Shown here piece after piece: positions 1-8,839 of a stretch of DNA of 41,265 nucleotides (positions are counted from its first letter, which is position 1; the number at the start of each line of letters is the position of its first letter). The stretch is taken from assembly GCA_009602725.1 (NCBI GenBank), contig WELB01000007.1, forward strand, positions 250,823-292,087, given 5' to 3'. Source of the DNA: Spirogloea muscicola. Taxonomy: Eukaryota > Streptophyta > Zygnematophyceae > Spirogloeales > Spirogloeaceae. Under the pieces are notes generated by a model that was not told the origin of the DNA, did no database searches, and was given only the letters and a program-made list of their open reading frames with translations. Position numbers and translations under genes: made by a program.

Positions 1-224
1 GCGGCGAGCAGCGGTCTCAACGAGGGCCTCGTGACGCCGTGGCTTGGAGAAGGGTGGGGGCCGTCTGGGAGAACATGGAGACTGGTGGGGGCCGTCGGGG
101 AGACGGTAATGAGCCGCTCTGCGCTGGCTTTTGGAGGCAGTAAAGCCCCAAACCCTCGCGCCCGGTTCATGAAAACCCGGCCTGTAGAGAAAATAGGCAA
201 TATGTGAATTTGTTTTCCTATAGG

Positions 225-398
225 CACTTCTAGTGGGGAAATCTGCCCCGAAAAACTGTGCCTGTACATACAGGCACGTTCCTATATCGAGTCACATTTG
301 CCTGGGTAAAAAAGTGCTTCCCGCAAAATGGTGCCACTATCGAGGTTTTGCCCTAATGTGCCTATATCGAGAGGTGCCTATAACAAGGTTTGACTGTA
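225..398 (+). mobile_element. terminal fragment of a pogo/Tigger-like DNA transposon
   Basis: This AT-rich stretch contains spaced copies of a motif of the form 'cctata(t)cgag', at about 225, 291, 337, 360 and 376, and ends in 'aacaaggtttgactgta' at 382-398. Read on the minus strand, it starts TACAGTCAAACCTTGTTATAG and then repeats 'CTCGATATAGGCAC'. That layout is typical of the ends of Tc1/mariner-superfamily pogo/Tigger elements, whose ends begin CAGT...CTCGATATAAC and which insert at TA. No transposase ORF and no matching opposite end are seen, so this is a solo end or the edge of a MITE. The family call rests on the terminus pattern only. Confidence 0.55.
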
Positions 399-428
399 TC
401 GGCACCGTTGGAATATGCCAATGGACTG

Positions 429-930
429 ATCTGGCCCGAAGCTCAGATCTGGAATACTCGGTACTGTGCTGGTGGCAGGGCTATCGCTCTCTCACCAATG
501 AAAGATCTGTGATTACAAGATGTTTTCTCTGACTTGGGATTGTCAGTCAATCAGGTGGTACGACTTTCTATGAACCATTGACGGAATCCGAGTCGGAAGT
601 CGGATCCACTATCCAGTCATGTGCTCATGGCAGGGCCAACATGCCCTCAACATCTAGAGGTCACGGGAATTGAAGGAAGCCGATCCGAAGCTCAGATGCA
701 GATTCCAGTATAAGGGTAATGGCAGGGCCAGCCAAGCCTCAAAATTTTGTTTACAACGGCTTACGATATGTCCTCCGACTTGGATGGTCAAGTCAGTCAG
801 GTATGAATATCTGTACAGTACCGAATGAAAGGATTGCAGATGTACAATGTAGTGCTGATGGCAAAGCCATCATCCCCCTCAGTATGTCAAGTGACAGACT
901 GTTTTCAATTTGGTAGGTTAGTCAATGATG
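429..930. repeat. degenerate direct repeat, period about 248 bp
   Basis: Several short blocks recur at an offset of 247-248 bp. 'ccgaagctcagat' occurs near 437 and 685, 'ggcagggc' near 476 and 722, and 'gacttgg...gtcagtcaatcagg' near 531 against 'gacttgg...gtcagtcaggta' near 778. The stretches between are only loosely similar, so this is an old two-unit tandem duplication. No protein is supported here. Confidence 0.4.
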
Positions 931-1029
931 TATCACTTCCTGCCCCTTGGCCCCTGCTGCGACTTGGCATAACTCGGCGCTTTGCAGGGATTTGCAGAGC
1001 TGCAGAGAGAGGCTACTCCAAGAGGAGGC

Positions 1030-1310
1030 AGTGATAGTGATAAGCCGGCGAGAAAAACCAACGGGAGCCCAAACGGAAGCACAAATCACTTCGGCAGAAG
1101 AAGCGTATACTCTTGATAGCCGCAGCGAAAAACCCCTGGTCGATAGCCGCAAGTCAGGCTAAATATCAAATAGCAGCAGAGAGTGACTCGGCCAACCTGG
1201 GGCAACAGCCAAGGCATGGCCACGAAATTGCAAGGTGAAAGCTTGGGAAGCTGCAGCACGACGTATAGACGCATGCAGTGAACCAGATCCAGCGAGCACA
1301 CGGGTGGGCA
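1030..1310 (-). mobile_element. decayed 3' end of a LINE-like element
   Basis: On the minus strand the sequence gives 'MRLYVVLQ', then in a shifted frame 'LQFRGHALAVAPG'. This follows the order of the conserved C-terminus seen in the better copies of this window (MRLS.SLQ.S, then HLRAGRALAAASG). Frames are broken and nothing upstream is recognisable. It is probably a very old, truncated copy. Confidence 0.35.
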
Positions 1311-1579
1311 GCCCGTGGCTGCTCACCCTGCTTCCCCTGCCAGAAGGATGCAATGAATGTAGTGGATGCAACTTACCATAGGCAGGTGGTTGCAGAAGAC
1401 CAGCCCACACGCACTATGACTGATGGGGCTGTGATGAGCTTGGTTGCCACGGGCCGTGATCCAGACATTCCATAAGCTAGGCCTGAGACAGCGTCAGTGT
1501 AGTGCGAGAGGTGGCTACACACACGGCGTATGTGAACGGAGCTCGCCTGAGAGCGTGGAAAAAGGATGCAGCTTTTGAT

Positions 1580-2105
1580 GTTATCAAGAGCGGCTGTAGA
1601 AGCCAGCTAGGTGCATACAGAGTGTGTTCAATACCATACTAACCGAGCCACAGCTCGGCAAACAAGGCGCTCTTAATACTTCCTTGTCACAAAAAGAAAA
1701 TAGATGAGCTGAGGGGAGAAAGGGCAACCGCGCTGCGCAAGCCAGAGGCTGCTGCAAGAGCGCAACCGGCTTGGCGGTGCAAAGCAAGCGCTTGGGATCC
1801 CTGGAGAGACAACATTAGACGTATGCGGTAGCAGGACACAAGACCCAAAGGCACAGAGCCTCCAGAAAGTGCTGCACCCTGTTCGCGGCGCCGCGGTCAG
1901 CTCGAGAGGCCAGCAACTAGAGTAACGAGGACCATCGACCCCGTAACAGCCGTGGATGTCCATAGCCAGCGGGTAGAATGATACTCACAGCAGGGTGGTC
2001 CGGGTACTTGCCATTTTCTGCTCGGCCACCTTCGCAACATGACCGGCACCAGGCGTAATGGGGCCTTCTTCTGAATGCTGTCAGTGAGGACGACGTCCAT
2101 GAGGA
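1580..2105 (-). mobile_element. 5'-truncated LINE copy, subtype B
   Basis: On the minus strand the 5' part reads 'MDVVLTDSIQKK', then out of frame 'MDIHGCYG', then broken pieces of the 'RAGRALAAASG' region and an ending like 'TRKY'. These match the intact subtype-B copy at 14281-15440 (MDVVLTDS, MDIHGCYGGRW, LLLTRGY) in the same order. The B-type 3' tail follows, with its hairpin near 1590-1607 and the 'cagccagctaggtgcatacag' block. Several frameshifts make it a pseudogene. The copy is cut off at its 5' end inside the endonuclease-like domain. Confidence 0.65.
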
Positions 2106-2470
2106 GCCGCTAGAGGACCGACGGACAATGTCGGATGCGAATGAGGAGGACGTCATATCTTTGCATGCTTGCCCAGACGCTCCCACGCTGGTCTTGGCGG
2201 CATGCGGCGGCCTGCACAAGGAGGGGCAATGGGATAAGCCAGTGCTTATGCACCAGTGATTTGGTAGACATGTGAACAAGCCCTGCGCCAGAGGCAGGTG
2301 GTTGACATCCTTGGCTAGACCTGGCGGGTTGTCTTGCGGAGCTCTTCGGCACAGACAGCCCAGCGCTTCGTGTGACAGAAGTCAATGGCCGTGGCGGCTT
2401 CAGATGCCACTGTCAACAGATCACAGCAGCTTGTGTATCAGCAGATGGACAGTAGACAAAAGACGGACAG
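2106..2470. other. stretch without recognisable gene
   Basis: Open frames here are short and overlap on both strands, and none resembles a known protein. The segment lies between a subtype-B LINE fragment and a hairpin-bearing LINE tail, so it may be an unrecognised part of an older insertion. Nothing further can be supported. Confidence 0.4.
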
Positions 2471-2474
2471 AGGG

Positions 2475-2560
2475 GAAGAAAATGGCTCTCCCAAAGGGGG
2501 CCAAGGGCTGTGAATAGCCAGCCCGGAGGGAATTGAAAGAGGGGATAGCACATAACGAGG
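2475..2560 (-). repeat. LINE 3' tail with conserved hairpin
   Basis: The plus strand reads 'atggctctcccaaaggggg...', then 'gggctgtgaatagccagccc' at about 2505-2524, then 'ggagggaattgaaagagg'. This is the common tail of the window's LINE clan in minus orientation: GGGCTGGC-loop-CAGCCC followed by a GGGAGAGCCA block. It stands alone with no coding part attached. Confidence 0.6.
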
Positions 2561-2631
2561 ATTCCCATCCCAGACCCCTCAATCGACACACTTTCAAGAA
2601 ATTTCGCAACAAACCCACCCAGCCTCAGGAA

Positions 2632-2805
2632 ATGGAGTGTGTAATAAGTGATGGAGGGCCTTCATGGCCAAGTACAAAGGCAAGCACACTGACATATGTA
2701 CATGACCTGCTGCTAAGCTGACCTGCTCACAAACCACGAGTCAGCACATAGAGGTCGCTAATTGATGCCCGAATACCGGACGTTGCAATCGACAAGCTCT
2801 TGTGC
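2632..2805 (-). mobile_element. LINE C-terminal end plus third-type 3' tail
   Basis: On the minus strand it encodes 'IATSGIRASISDLYVLTRGL' and a stop, the same ending as the larger LINE copies (ASG.R...SD..LLTRGY). It is followed by the tail block with 'gtgcttgcctttgtacttgg' (reverse complement of about 2665-2690) and 'ggccctccatcac'. The same unit occurs twice in tandem at 8276-8560. This third tail type lacks the GGGCTGGC hairpin. Confidence 0.6.
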
Positions 2806-3099
2806 CACCAGCTAAGGCTCGGCCAGCTTCCTGATGCAAAGCATGAGCCTGAGCTCGCTGCAGACAGGCTGACACTCGACCTCAGGGTGATAAGGAGCTC
2901 TTGCTGGATAGCCAGCGTAAGTTGCAGAAGATGCAGCTCACCTTTCTGGCGCCTTCAGGTAGCCCTCACAGGTCGCCACCACAGTCGCTTGTTCGGAGGT
3001 CGCCCTCCTGCCACTGTTGCAGCCGCCGGGCCTCTGTTGGCTTCTTTTGTCGGGGACCCCCCGCGGGCAGAGCCGTCGGGGGAACGAGCCGGGGAGTGT

Positions 3100-3240
3100 G
3101 ATCCGAGCTCCCGCAACCGCCGCCGCCGCCGCCGCCGCCGCGATTTGCGGCGCCTGCGGCGCGCGGGCGCGCGGATCCGGCGACCCCGCGCAGGCCGGCC
3201 GGCGGCGGCGGCGGCGGGCTCCGCTGCAGCCATGGGGCTC
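3100..3240. repeat. CCG/CGG-rich low-complexity block in the GDT1 5' region
   Basis: Runs of the triplets ccg, cgc and ggc fill this stretch, for example 3115-3142. Similar GC-rich blocks sit at the first exons of the ArfGAP, S6, UGGT and ZIP genes of this window. It probably belongs to the promoter/5' leader of the GDT1 gene that follows. The open frames here on both strands are composition-driven and not convincing proteins. One ATG at 3233 and another at 3361 are possible starts, but neither joins cleanly to the first certain exon. Confidence 0.45.
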
Positions 3241-3543
3241 AGCCTGGTGGAGGTGCGCAGCTCGCCGGCGCCCTTGCTGCAGCTCATCCCTCGCCCGTGG
3301 AGCGCGGCGCCGAGCTCGGGGCCCCGGCTGTGACGGCGCGCCGTCAGGCTTGCCGATACCATGGCCTCGGCTCTGCGTCGCTGCTCGTGCCAGTAAAGCG
3401 GCAGATAGCTGCGCCGGTGCCACGTCGCAGCTGCGCTCGAGCCCGTGGCTGGGCTCAGGGTGCCCTCCTTCAGCAGTTTCAGCTAAGACCATTCTCCACA
3501 TCGAGGATCGACTCGGAGAAGTTTGGTGCTTCTGCTCCTGCAG

Positions 3544-6365
3544 GGGCTGGTCAAGTCCTTCTTGATGATACTCGTGTCCGAGATCGGGGACAAGACCTTC
3601 TTCGTGGCCATGGTATGTGCCATCTCCAGCACCCTCGGAGCATGTAGAGCTTGTCAGTAATCAGCTTGAAGCTCCAATCCGGCCGTCATCTGGCGTGCTC
3701 CGGCAAGCCTTCCGTTCTCAATCAGTGAGACCCTTGCTGCAGCTGATGGCCATGCGGCACAACCGGAGGGAGGTGTTGACGGGAGCTCTGTCTGCTACCT
3801 GGGTAAGTTGCTGACAGCCATAACTGTCTCATGACATACACATAGTGCAACACTTACTGCCTATAACAATCAGCATGCTTGACTCACTGAGGTCGAGCAA
3901 GGCTGGTCAACTCTGAGCTAAGATCAGGCGTTGGGGTTTAGGAGTTGGGGTTTATCTTGCAGCAGTGATCTGCACAAACAGGCACTCTAGAGTAGGGCAA
4001 TAGTACGAAGTTAAGAAGTTTTTGCAATCATCTAGGGCTAAACCTGGGCAAAGTCGGGGCAAAAGCTCCATCTGCACCACAGAGCCTGGTTGCAATTGCC
4101 TAAACCCTTGACTGTGCCAAGGCAGCAGGAGGATACAAGCAAGAATCTTAGTGTGCAGCAAATTATACAATTCTTGCACCCTCGTGAATCTGGTACATTG
4201 TGGACAGTGGTAGCTTGACATGACATCCTCTGATGTCAATGCAGCTCATGACGATCATCTCTATGACATTTGGTGCGGTTGCGCCCACTATTGTGAGTGT
4301 TCTTTGGATAACTGCTTTAGGCCTTCAATGCAGTGCATTGGCCTCACTAAGTTGTACTGCTACAGTGCTCTTCATTCCATGCAGCTTGGTCGATTGCTTC
4401 ATGGTGGACTATCTTCAGATTGGTTGCTTGACCTTTGTGACAAGATATGCATTACCGTGCTTCAGATTCCGGCAGGCTGGACAGATGTTGCTGCCACAGC
4501 CCTTTACTTCGTCTTCGGCATTAAGTCGCTTGTAGACGGGTTTAACCACACTGGCAAGTAAGACTTAGAATCAGCCAGTGGAATGCGAGTGCCTTGATAG
4601 AAACCCCAAAACCAATACACCCACGGAAACAGATGCCGCAGATGTCCTTTAGACAGCGATTTCACTAATGAATCAAGTAAATGAGATATATTATGCTGCC
4701 ACCTCTTCCTGATTAGCCCTAGGAGGATGAGCTTGTCTGCTACTTGTGAAGCACGACTATCCCTGTTGCTGATTTTGCAACTTCATGTTGAGCTCAACCA
4801 ACTTGCTGTGCCCTCCTCACACAGCGAGCCAGGAGAGATGGCCTCCGCGCGAGCTGAGCTGGATGAAGCAGAGGTTAGTCTGCATGTGGCTGAGCATGGA
4901 ATTGTCTTCACAGCATGAAAAGTCGAGCTTGTCAGATTTCTCAGCTATCCAAGTAACACCTCCTGCCTAGAGGTTCTTCATTTATAGTCAGTATTTTGTT
5001 TCTGCCCCTCTCATGCAGGCGCGCAGGATAGAAGAAAAGGAGAAAGGAAGGAAGCTGCCTCTGTCTAGTGCTTACATGCAGGTACAACAGTAGCAGGTGC
5101 TGCTTTGGGCAGCAGCAATCATTGCTAAGGATGTGCACATTTTGAGCTGATGGAATGTTTGACTTGGGCGAGCATGGTACCTTGTCAATCAGGGGACTTG
5201 ACAAGACTTTCTTGACCCAGAATCTGCAAAGGCCCTAGACTTACAGCTGGCCAGGCCTGCACACTCAGTCTTTGAATTTTATAGCCTGCCTGCTTGAGCA
5301 CAGTAGAAATGCCTATGTAGGGCACTAAACCCCAACTATATGTAATCTGTGGCTTGCAGACTTTTGCAATGACATTCTTTGGTGAATGGGGGGATCGTAG
5401 TCAGGTGTGTAAGTAAGAAGAAGACTTGTGGAACGGCATGTCCAGAGTCATTGATGTCAGTGATGTGTAGTCTATCTTACCAGCTCCATGGCTGGATGCC
5501 TGCTATTATGCCTTACTGCCCAGAGGCTTTTCTAACGTGGCCCGTACAGAATTTGTGTCTTGGAGCTAGTTACTGATAAAGAATACGGCCCTGCAGTTTG
5601 CCACCATTGGCCTGGCGGCGCAGGAGAACGCTTTCGGCGTCACACTTGGAGGCATGCTGTATGTCCTCGTACTTTTGTTGGGAGTGCTATGGTCGTAGCT
5701 CTGCGTCGTCATTGTTATATTCACATAGTATAAGTACACGTTCCTCCATTGCCCAGGTAGACGCAAGCTTAAAAATCTGTCATGCTGCTGTAACTATCTG
5801 AATTCCCGTATTCCTGCACTTGGCACAAGGATGTATGTGTGTCAAAGTCCACTGTAGGTATGTGGGCTTCAGGCATGCTGGGTTGAAGCCTTTTAGATTG
5901 ACTTGGTGTGGCTAGTTTGACATGCTCACCATAGCTTCATCAGGGGCTGAGATGCAAATGACGACTCATTGAGTAGTGCTTCCTGAAAAGCTTGAGCTGG
6001 TTGGCACAAGCTGCAAGCACTACCCAACATTCTGGTCTCCATTCTCACCTGCGAGAATCATGCCAAGGCGTCCTCATCAGCGTCTGATAGTAGCACATGT
6101 CAAGGCCACTAAGCAAGATATCCTATTGTCTGTTCTTGGTTTAGAGGGCACCTTCTGTGTGCAACCTTTGCAGTATTTGCTGGCGATTATGTGTCACATA
6201 CATTGTCGGAAAAGATGGTGAGTTTGTTCTTCCGTCACCGAACTTTGAGCTCAATCACTTTATGCAGCTCGTTATTTGACAATAGCAGTGGTGCTTACAT
6301 ATCTCACACTGCTGTTCATTAAGAACATTGCAAAAGGAATTGCTTGTAACCATATGGGGGGGTAA
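3544..6365 (+). CDS. GDT1/TMEM165-family (UPF0016) membrane transporter, Golgi type; N-terminus unresolved
   Basis: Family members move Mn2+/Ca2+ in exchange for protons, in Golgi or plastid membranes. Both signature motifs are present, SEIGDKT (exon 3544-3612) and GEWGDRS (exon 5360-5404). Exons I can join: 3544-3612, 3743-3802 (LMAMRHNRREVLTG), 4245-4292 (LMTIISMTFGAVAPTI), 4466-4557 (...ALYFVFGIKSLVDGF), 4723-4873 (ends AELDEAE), 5019-5081, 5360-5404, 5597-5658 (FATIGLAAQENAFGV), 6145-6221 and 6268-6365. The last donor is GTTTGT at 6222, not GTGAGT at 6218, because only this keeps the final helix (RYLTIAVVLTYLTLLF) in frame. The MAMRHNRR and VAPTI segments resemble the Golgi branch more than the plastid PAM71/CMT1 branch. 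The start codon lies upstream; Golgi members have only a few residues before this first helix, so the missing exon may be tiny. Exon 4723-4873 may be too long, and one short exon between 5081 and 5360 could be missing. Confidence 0.88.
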
Positions 6366-7330
6366 ATGTCTCGAATGCCCTTTCTTATGTTGAGGTCTAT
6401 TGGCAACAAGGGCAGAGGTGAAGACGACTTGCTGCTGCTCCCTATCGATCTCGGACTGCTAATCCCCTATCTGGCATTGTTGAATCTGCTGCAGATGTCG
6501 TATATGGGTGGAGGCTTATTCCTCTGCTTTGGTGCCAACTCACTAGCAACCATTAATTTCCACCAATTTTTTTAGCTGTCTCTTGAGCATGGCCCTATTT
6601 GCACCCGTGGCTGAGATGGAGAGCAGACGAAGGTGTTTGTGTCATTCTTCCATTGCAAGCGCTGGTGCAAATGGCAAGGGCGCCAGCTTAGTTCTCATAT
6701 TTGCCCTCCTTTGTCCCCCTTTTGCCTTTGGACAAACTTCAGCGAGGTAGGAGGCAAAGGGACGGAGGGGGAGAATAAAGACGCATGTCAGCTTGGAGCC
6801 CAGCAGTTGGCTCAGATCATAGTATCAACTACCAGTAGATCCTCCCAGTGTATTTCCACTGGGAATGCAAATCTGATGTGCAAGCCAGGTGCATTGCTCG
6901 ACCAACTCACCATGATCGAGTCAGGCAATGCAGCATTGGTGATGGCAAGTGTCAAGGTCGACCTACAATGTGGTATGAGGACGGCACCTCATTAGTGAAT
7001 AAGGCGGCTAGCTGCATGCTTGTCAGCCAGGTGCACACCTCAAAGGCACGTGTAAGACTCTACAAAGGAGCTGGCGGTTTGTCAAGGTCAGGACAACGAG
7101 CAGGTTCTCTTACATGAGCTGGTAATGGCTCGCCTCTTTCAGAGCTTAGGCCAACTTTTCTCAAGAATCATAATATTTGGTACTCAGAAACTGGAAGCTA
7201 CTGAAGCTAGCAATGGCAGGTAGCACATGGAGGCTGCCCAAGTTCTATCAGCCAAGGCTGGTGGCCTGACGTTGCTCATAGTTGAGAGCAGCGGTAGGCC
7301 ATGCGAGCCTGGAGCAGGGCAACTGGGCTG
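6366..7330. other. intergenic, no gene seen
   Basis: This lies between the convergent GDT1 and ArfGAP genes and should contain both 3' untranslated regions. Open frames are short and do not resemble anything. The one visible feature is an imperfect inverted repeat: 'gtcccccttttgcct' at about 6713-6727 faces 'aggcaaagggac' at about 6752-6763, able to form a stem of roughly 12 pairs. Confidence 0.4.
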
Positions 7331-7388
7331 CCGATGAATGTGGAGGGAGGAGAGGCTAGGAGAAGACGCAACCAGGCATGCAGCGGCA

Positions 7389-8801
7389 TCAGGAGGTGGC
7401 AGTCACAGCGCCCCAGTCCTCTCCCCAGTCCTCCCATGCGTCGTCGATGGCACGCCTAGCTGCGCTGCCGCCTGTGTCCCGCTTGGTGGCTGCTGCGGTG
7501 CTGCGGCAGGGCTGCCCTCTCGATGTGACGGCCTGCACAAGCCGGGCCCCCAGCTTCAGCGCAAGCTCCGAAGACATACACAGAGGGCAGCAGGCAGTGG
7601 CAGCGGCTCCTCACCTTTGGCAGCGGCCGTGGGGGTGGCGGCGGCGCCCTCCATGCACGGCCCTCCAGCTCCGCCTGCAGGAGTTGCAGAGCTGGCACGG
7701 CTTGATCAGGGCATTGCCATGACCTCCGAGGAAGTCCAGAAGGTGGCGGCTGCGATGGCCGTGGCCGGCAAAGGCGACGAGGAGGGAGCAGCAGGAGCTC
7801 GGCAGAGGGCCGTGCCGCCCACCTGGAGCTTCTCGCGGTAGAGTACTGCAGCTGCGGACGTGTACTTGGCCTCAATGTCGGGCAGGCCCTCGGCGGCTCT
7901 GTCATCATAGAGGTCCAGGAACTCCCGCAGCGCGTCATTGCCGCCGGCCTGGCTTCCCACATTGCGACGTAAGAGCTGGTCAGCATAGCTCCTACTGGGA
8001 TTCAACGGTGGCCGGAGCTGCCCACAACCCTGGCTGGCAATGGCTCCCGCTCGGCCAGCGGCGGCCTGAGAGGAGGGCGGCGAGTGGGCTCACCGCCATG
8101 GCGCGGAGCTGCAGGGGCGTCCAGCTGTCCATGGTGACGGAGCGCACAAAGGAGACGTGGACGCCGAGCGCGCGGTGCCGGCCGGAGCACTCGAGGCACA
8201 CAAACACGCCGCAGCTGCGCGCAACGGCGAACAGTGGAGAGAGGTTCAGGACGTTGGAAAGAAGCGAAGGAATGTGGAGTGTGTGCTGAGTGATGGAGGG
8301 CCTGAGTGGCCAAGTACAAGGGCAAGCACACTGACTGATGTACATCACCTGCCGTAAGCTGACCCGCTCAGTGACCACGAGTCAGCACATAAAACCGGAG
8401 TGTGTATTGGGTGATGGAGGGCCTGAGTGGCCAAGTATAATGACAAGCACATTGACTGATGTACATCACCTGCCGCTAAGCTGACCCGCTCAATGACCAT
8501 GAGTCAGCACACAGAGGTCGCTAAGTGATGCCCGAATACCGGACGGCAATTGACAAGCCCAGGAAGGAGGAGAGGAGCAGGACATGGCGGCTGTGGGCCC
8601 AGCGTCGCATCGACAAAAGCGGCGGCAAATGCGGCAGCGGCAGCGCCGCCGCGGCAGCCGCGGCGGCGGCCATGGTGGTGAGCCTGTGCGGCACCTGACG
8701 GAGGCCCACTGGGGGCTCTTGCGGCGGCAGTCGGCGCACTCGCGGTTGCCGGCGCGCGCCTGCAGCTCCCGCAGCCGCCGCAGGGCCTCCGGGGAGGCCA
8801 T
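7389..8801 (-). CDS. ArfGAP1-type ARF GTPase-activating protein (AGD6/7-like)
   Basis: It stimulates GTP hydrolysis by ARF GTPases on Golgi and endosome membranes. The start is ATG at 8801 ([14 protein letters not shown]). Exons: 8695-8801, 8094-8214, 7823-7948, 7615-7674 and a last exon of about 7389-7532. The first four join in frame. The zinc finger is C-x2-C-x16-C-x2-C (CADC...CLEC) and is followed by the catalytic arginine in GRHRALGVH and by [11 protein letters not shown], all diagnostic of ArfGAP domains. The donor of exon 1 is AG|GTGCCG, which gives PQWASVSCGVF; the earlier GT would break the frame. The C-terminus ends with [12 protein letters not shown], like the Trp-Asp motifs at the end of plant AGD6/AGD7. 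The predicted product, about 185 residues, is far shorter than those relatives (about 450), so a middle exon may be missed or the protein reduced. Intron 1 carries two tandem LINE tails. The TTCAGGG array begins 38 bp upstream of the start codon. Confidence 0.9.
8276..8560 (-). repeat. two tandem LINE 3' tails (121-bp unit) inside ArfGAP intron 1
   Basis: Unit 1 begins at 8276 and unit 2 at 8397, each starting 'ggagtgtgt', so the period is 121 bp. Both contain 'ggagggcctgagtggccaag' and 'actgatgtacatcacctgcc' and end in 'gagtcagcaca'. Past the second unit, the minus strand encodes '[17 protein letters not shown]' and a stop, the C-terminal end of the window's LINE clan. A third copy lies at 2632-2805. 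Confidence 0.75.
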
Positions 8802-8838
8802 GGACGTGGGCGCCCACGAGGCCGGCGCCGCCGCGGCG

Positions 8839-8839
8839 N
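8839..8839. other. single-N assembly join
   Basis: One undetermined base separates the GC-rich upstream edge of the ArfGAP first exon from the TTCAGGG array. It may mark a place where the assembler joined or patched two pieces, so the closeness of the array to the gene should be treated with caution. Confidence 0.8.

Noticed and set aside
2800-3565. Long overlapping ORFs on both strands around 2.9-3.6 kb
   Set aside because: They are rich in Arg, Ala, Pro and Ser because of GC-rich triplet runs, and run through the likely promoter and introns of the GDT1 gene. No domain is visible.
6218-6222. GTGAGT at 6218 as splice donor of the penultimate GDT1 exon
   Set aside because: It matches the consensus well, but joining from it to any acceptor before the last helix causes a frameshift. 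The GTTTGT four bases on keeps the frame and the family sequence.
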